From NCBI RefSeq assembly GCF_003991875.1, contig NZ_CP031423.1:744001-808000 (forward strand): a stretch of DNA of 64,000 nt, written 5' to 3'. This stretch comes from Microbacterium lemovicicum. Its GTDB lineage: Bacteria > Actinomycetota > Actinomycetes > Actinomycetales > Microbacteriaceae. How positions within the stretch are numbered: the first letter of the stretch is position 1; every line of letters begins with the position of its first letter. The notes beneath the pieces are model-generated. The model made no database searches and was not told the DNA's origin. It saw only the letters and a program-made list of their open reading frames with translations. Below, piece after piece: positions 62,712 through 64,000 of the stretch. The position numbers and the translations under genes were made by a program.

Positions 62712-63439
62712 GCCGGTCCCCGTTCCCGGCCGGTGGGCCGTCGCATGATGGCGAGGCTGAGGGCGAACGCCGAGCGCAGCAGGTAGACCGTGGAGCCCCA
62801 GGCGCCCTGGCTCGGACGCCCGAACGCGCGCGGACGCATCGCGACGGGCACCTGCGTGACGGTCAGACCGGTGTGGCAGGCCGCGACGAGGGAGTCCAGG
62901 GTGTCGCCGAGGTACTCGGCCGGGTAGTAGCGGACGTACTGGGCGATGGCGCGGGGTCCGGCGGCGCGGAAGCCGCTCGTGACGTCGGTGAGCCTGGTCT
63001 TGGCCACCCGCGAGACGATCGCGGCGAGGAGCTTCATCGCCCACTTCCGCGGGCCGCGCACCTGATAGTCCCCGACGTCGCTGAAGCGGGCGCCGATGGA
63101 GATGTCGGCCGTCTCGAGTCCCGCGAGCACGCGGTCGATGTCGGCCGGATTGTGCTGGCCGTCTGCGTCGACCTGGATGGCGCGGCCGTATCCCATGCGC
63201 TGGGCATAGGTGAACCCCGTGCGCATGGCGCCGCCGACGCCGAGGTTGAAGGGGAGGGACAGCACGATGGCCCCGGCCGCGCGGGCCACGGTGGCCGTGG
63301 CATCCATCGATCCGTCATCGACGACCGCGACGTCGTAGCCCCGTCCGGTGCCCAGGATCTCGCGCACCGTGGTGCCGACGTTCTGCTCCTCGTTCCATGC
63401 GGGGACGATGACGAGCACGGAGTCGGCGGGACGGGTCAT
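62708..63439 (-). CDS. GT2 family glycosyltransferase, DPM1-like
   Basis: Inverting transferase (243 aa) of the dolichol-phosphate-mannose-synthase group, probably making a polyprenyl-phosphate sugar for GT-C enzymes. VLVIVPAWNEEQNVGTTV, VAVVDDGSMDATATVA, NLGVGGAMRTGF, IQVDADGQHNPADI (metal site) and SDVTSGFRA variant LTDVTSGFRAA are visible. No membrane domain is fused; the DUF2304 neighbour supplies it. ATG 63439 is chosen because TACGCT lies 9 nt upstream; a GTG at 63448 is less likely. Confidence 0.9.
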   Translation of the reverse strand: MTRPADSVLVIVPAWNEEQNVGTTVREILGTGRGYDVAVVDDGSMDATATVARAAGAIVLSLPFNLGVGGAMRTGFTYAQRMGYGRAIQVDADGQHNPADIDRVLAGLETADISIGARFSDVGDYQVRGPRKWAMKLLAAIVSRVAKTRLTDVTSGFRAAGPRAIAQYVRYYPAEYLGDTLDSLVAACHTGLTVTQVPVAMRPRAFGRPSQGAWGSTVYLLRSAFALSLAIMRRPTGRERGPA

Positions 63440-63448
63440 GGTGCTCAC

Positions 63449-63454
63449 AGCGTA
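63449..63454 (-). promoter_or_regulatory. -10 box near the GT2-DUF2304-flippase operon
   Basis: TACGCT ends 9 nt before ATG 63439, giving a nearly leaderless transcript. Confidence 0.45.
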
Positions 63455-63479
63455 TCAACCGAGGGGTGCCGCCCCCGTC

Positions 63480-64000
63480 TCACTCGAGGCGGTAGGTGCC
63501 GTCGGCGAGCAGTACCAGGGTGCCGCCCTGGAACCGCTGCGACCAGCGTCCGTCGCCGGCCCGCTCGTTGCCGAGCGGGAAGCCGAGGGTGCCGCTCTCG
63601 CCGCCGCGTCGCAGGTACTCCGCCCGCAGCGCGCCCCGGGTGACGAAGGCTCCGTCGGCGGAGACCAGGATGCTGCCGCCGGTGAAGTCCTGTCGGAAGC
63701 CGCCGGCCGTCGCGTACTCGTTCTTCGTCGGCACGCCGAGCACCCCGCCCGCGCCGCCCTGCTGCGCGTGGAACGTGCGGATGTAGCCGCGGGTGACGAA
63801 CGTGCCGCCGGACGTCGCGTACAGCGTCGCCTTCTCGAAGGCTTGGATGCTGCGCCCCGACCCCAGCGCGGACGCCGGGCCGGTCGCGAAGCCGAATGAG
63901 TCGAGCCCGCCGTTCTTGCGGTAGCCGTCGAAGAAGGACCCGACGACCGCGGATGCCGCGGCAGCACGAGGCACGAAGACGACGCCCGACGCGAACTCCT
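63480..64000 (-). CDS. LGFP-repeat surface protein, partial
   Basis: The open frame continues beyond base 64000, so only the last 173 codons are seen. The sequence consists of LGFP-type repeats of about 50 residues: LDSFGFATGPASAL, GGVLGVPTKNEYAT and SGTLGFPLGNERAG, each followed by a QxFxGG-like strand (RQDFTGGSI, SQRFQGGTL) and a WxxGxI-like FVTRGYIR. LGFP repeats are found in secreted wall-associated proteins of actinobacteria. The catalytic or other N-terminal part lies outside the window. Confidence 0.82.
   Translation of the reverse strand, partial: EFASGVVFVPRAAAASAVVGSFFDGYRKNGGLDSFGFATGPASALGSGRSIQAFEKATLYATSGGTFVTRGYIRTFHAQQGGAGGVLGVPTKNEYATAGGFRQDFTGGSILVSADGAFVTRGALRAEYLRRGGESGTLGFPLGNERAGDGRWSQRFQGGTLVLLADGTYRLE

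Noticed and set aside
1..64000. tRNA, rRNA, riboswitches, insertion sequences or prophage
   Set aside because: No cloverleaf, rRNA segment, transposase, integrase or phage structural gene was recognised by eye; a covariance-model search would be decisive for small RNAs.

Overview
The window is a chromosomal piece of a high-GC Gram-positive actinobacterium. The gene content best fits Microbacterium or a close relative in Microbacteriaceae: a menaquinone-type sdhCDAB operon, a two-part acyl-CoA carboxylase with a small epsilon subunit, a BMP-type nucleoside ABC importer, an LpdA-like quinone reductase, LGFP and CW_binding_2 surface proteins. The genus is inferred from gene content and codon use; no rRNA gene is present. 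No rRNA, tRNA, CRISPR array, transposase or phage gene was seen.

Layout. 1-3.2 kb: end of a lipoprotein gene, exonuclease III and a YihY membrane protein. 3.3-6.8 kb: succinate dehydrogenase (minus strand), divergent from manC (7.0-8.1 kb). 8.3-16.4 kb: a nucleoside uptake and salvage operon (BMP lipoprotein, duplex ATPase, two permeases, cdd, deoA, add). 16.4-18.1 kb: a repeat-rich island around a lone AbiEi/DUF559-type nuclease gene. 18.1-26.7 kb: a complete mannitol phosphotransferase locus that also carries the general enzymes HPr and EI, with an orphan EIIB and a divergent PRD regulator. 26.7-31.5 kb: acetyltransferase, phosphosugar mutase, purine nucleoside phosphorylase, LpdA. 31.6-44.3 kb: acyl-CoA carboxylase alpha chain, Maf, TrmA-like methyltransferase, a two-component system with a third membrane protein, accDE, birA, purK and purE. 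43.8-64 kb: a surface-polysaccharide region with an LCP ligase, at least seven glycosyltransferases, a Wzm/Wzt exporter, a GT-C-like membrane protein, a sugar epimerase, an acyltransferase, a flippase and surface proteins with CW_binding_2 and LGFP repeats.

How the genes work together. Imported nucleosides can be deaminated (cdd, add) and phosphorolysed (deoA, punA), with the resulting pentose phosphates handled by the mutase beside punA. BirA biotinylates the carrier domain of the alpha chain, which works with AccD and AccE. ManC could supply GDP-mannose for the glycan region. Wzm/Wzt and the flippase would export glycans and the LCP protein would attach them to the wall.

A recurrent feature is the leaderless gene: at least fifteen start codons lie 6-9 nt after a TANNNT -10 box, with no Shine-Dalgarno sequence. 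A second is the nonamer GGATGCCGC and its complement, which I found more than thirty times. The most unusual stretch is the repeat island at 16.4-18.1 kb, where palindromic AACTCCACGG elements and minisatellites flank the lone nuclease gene.
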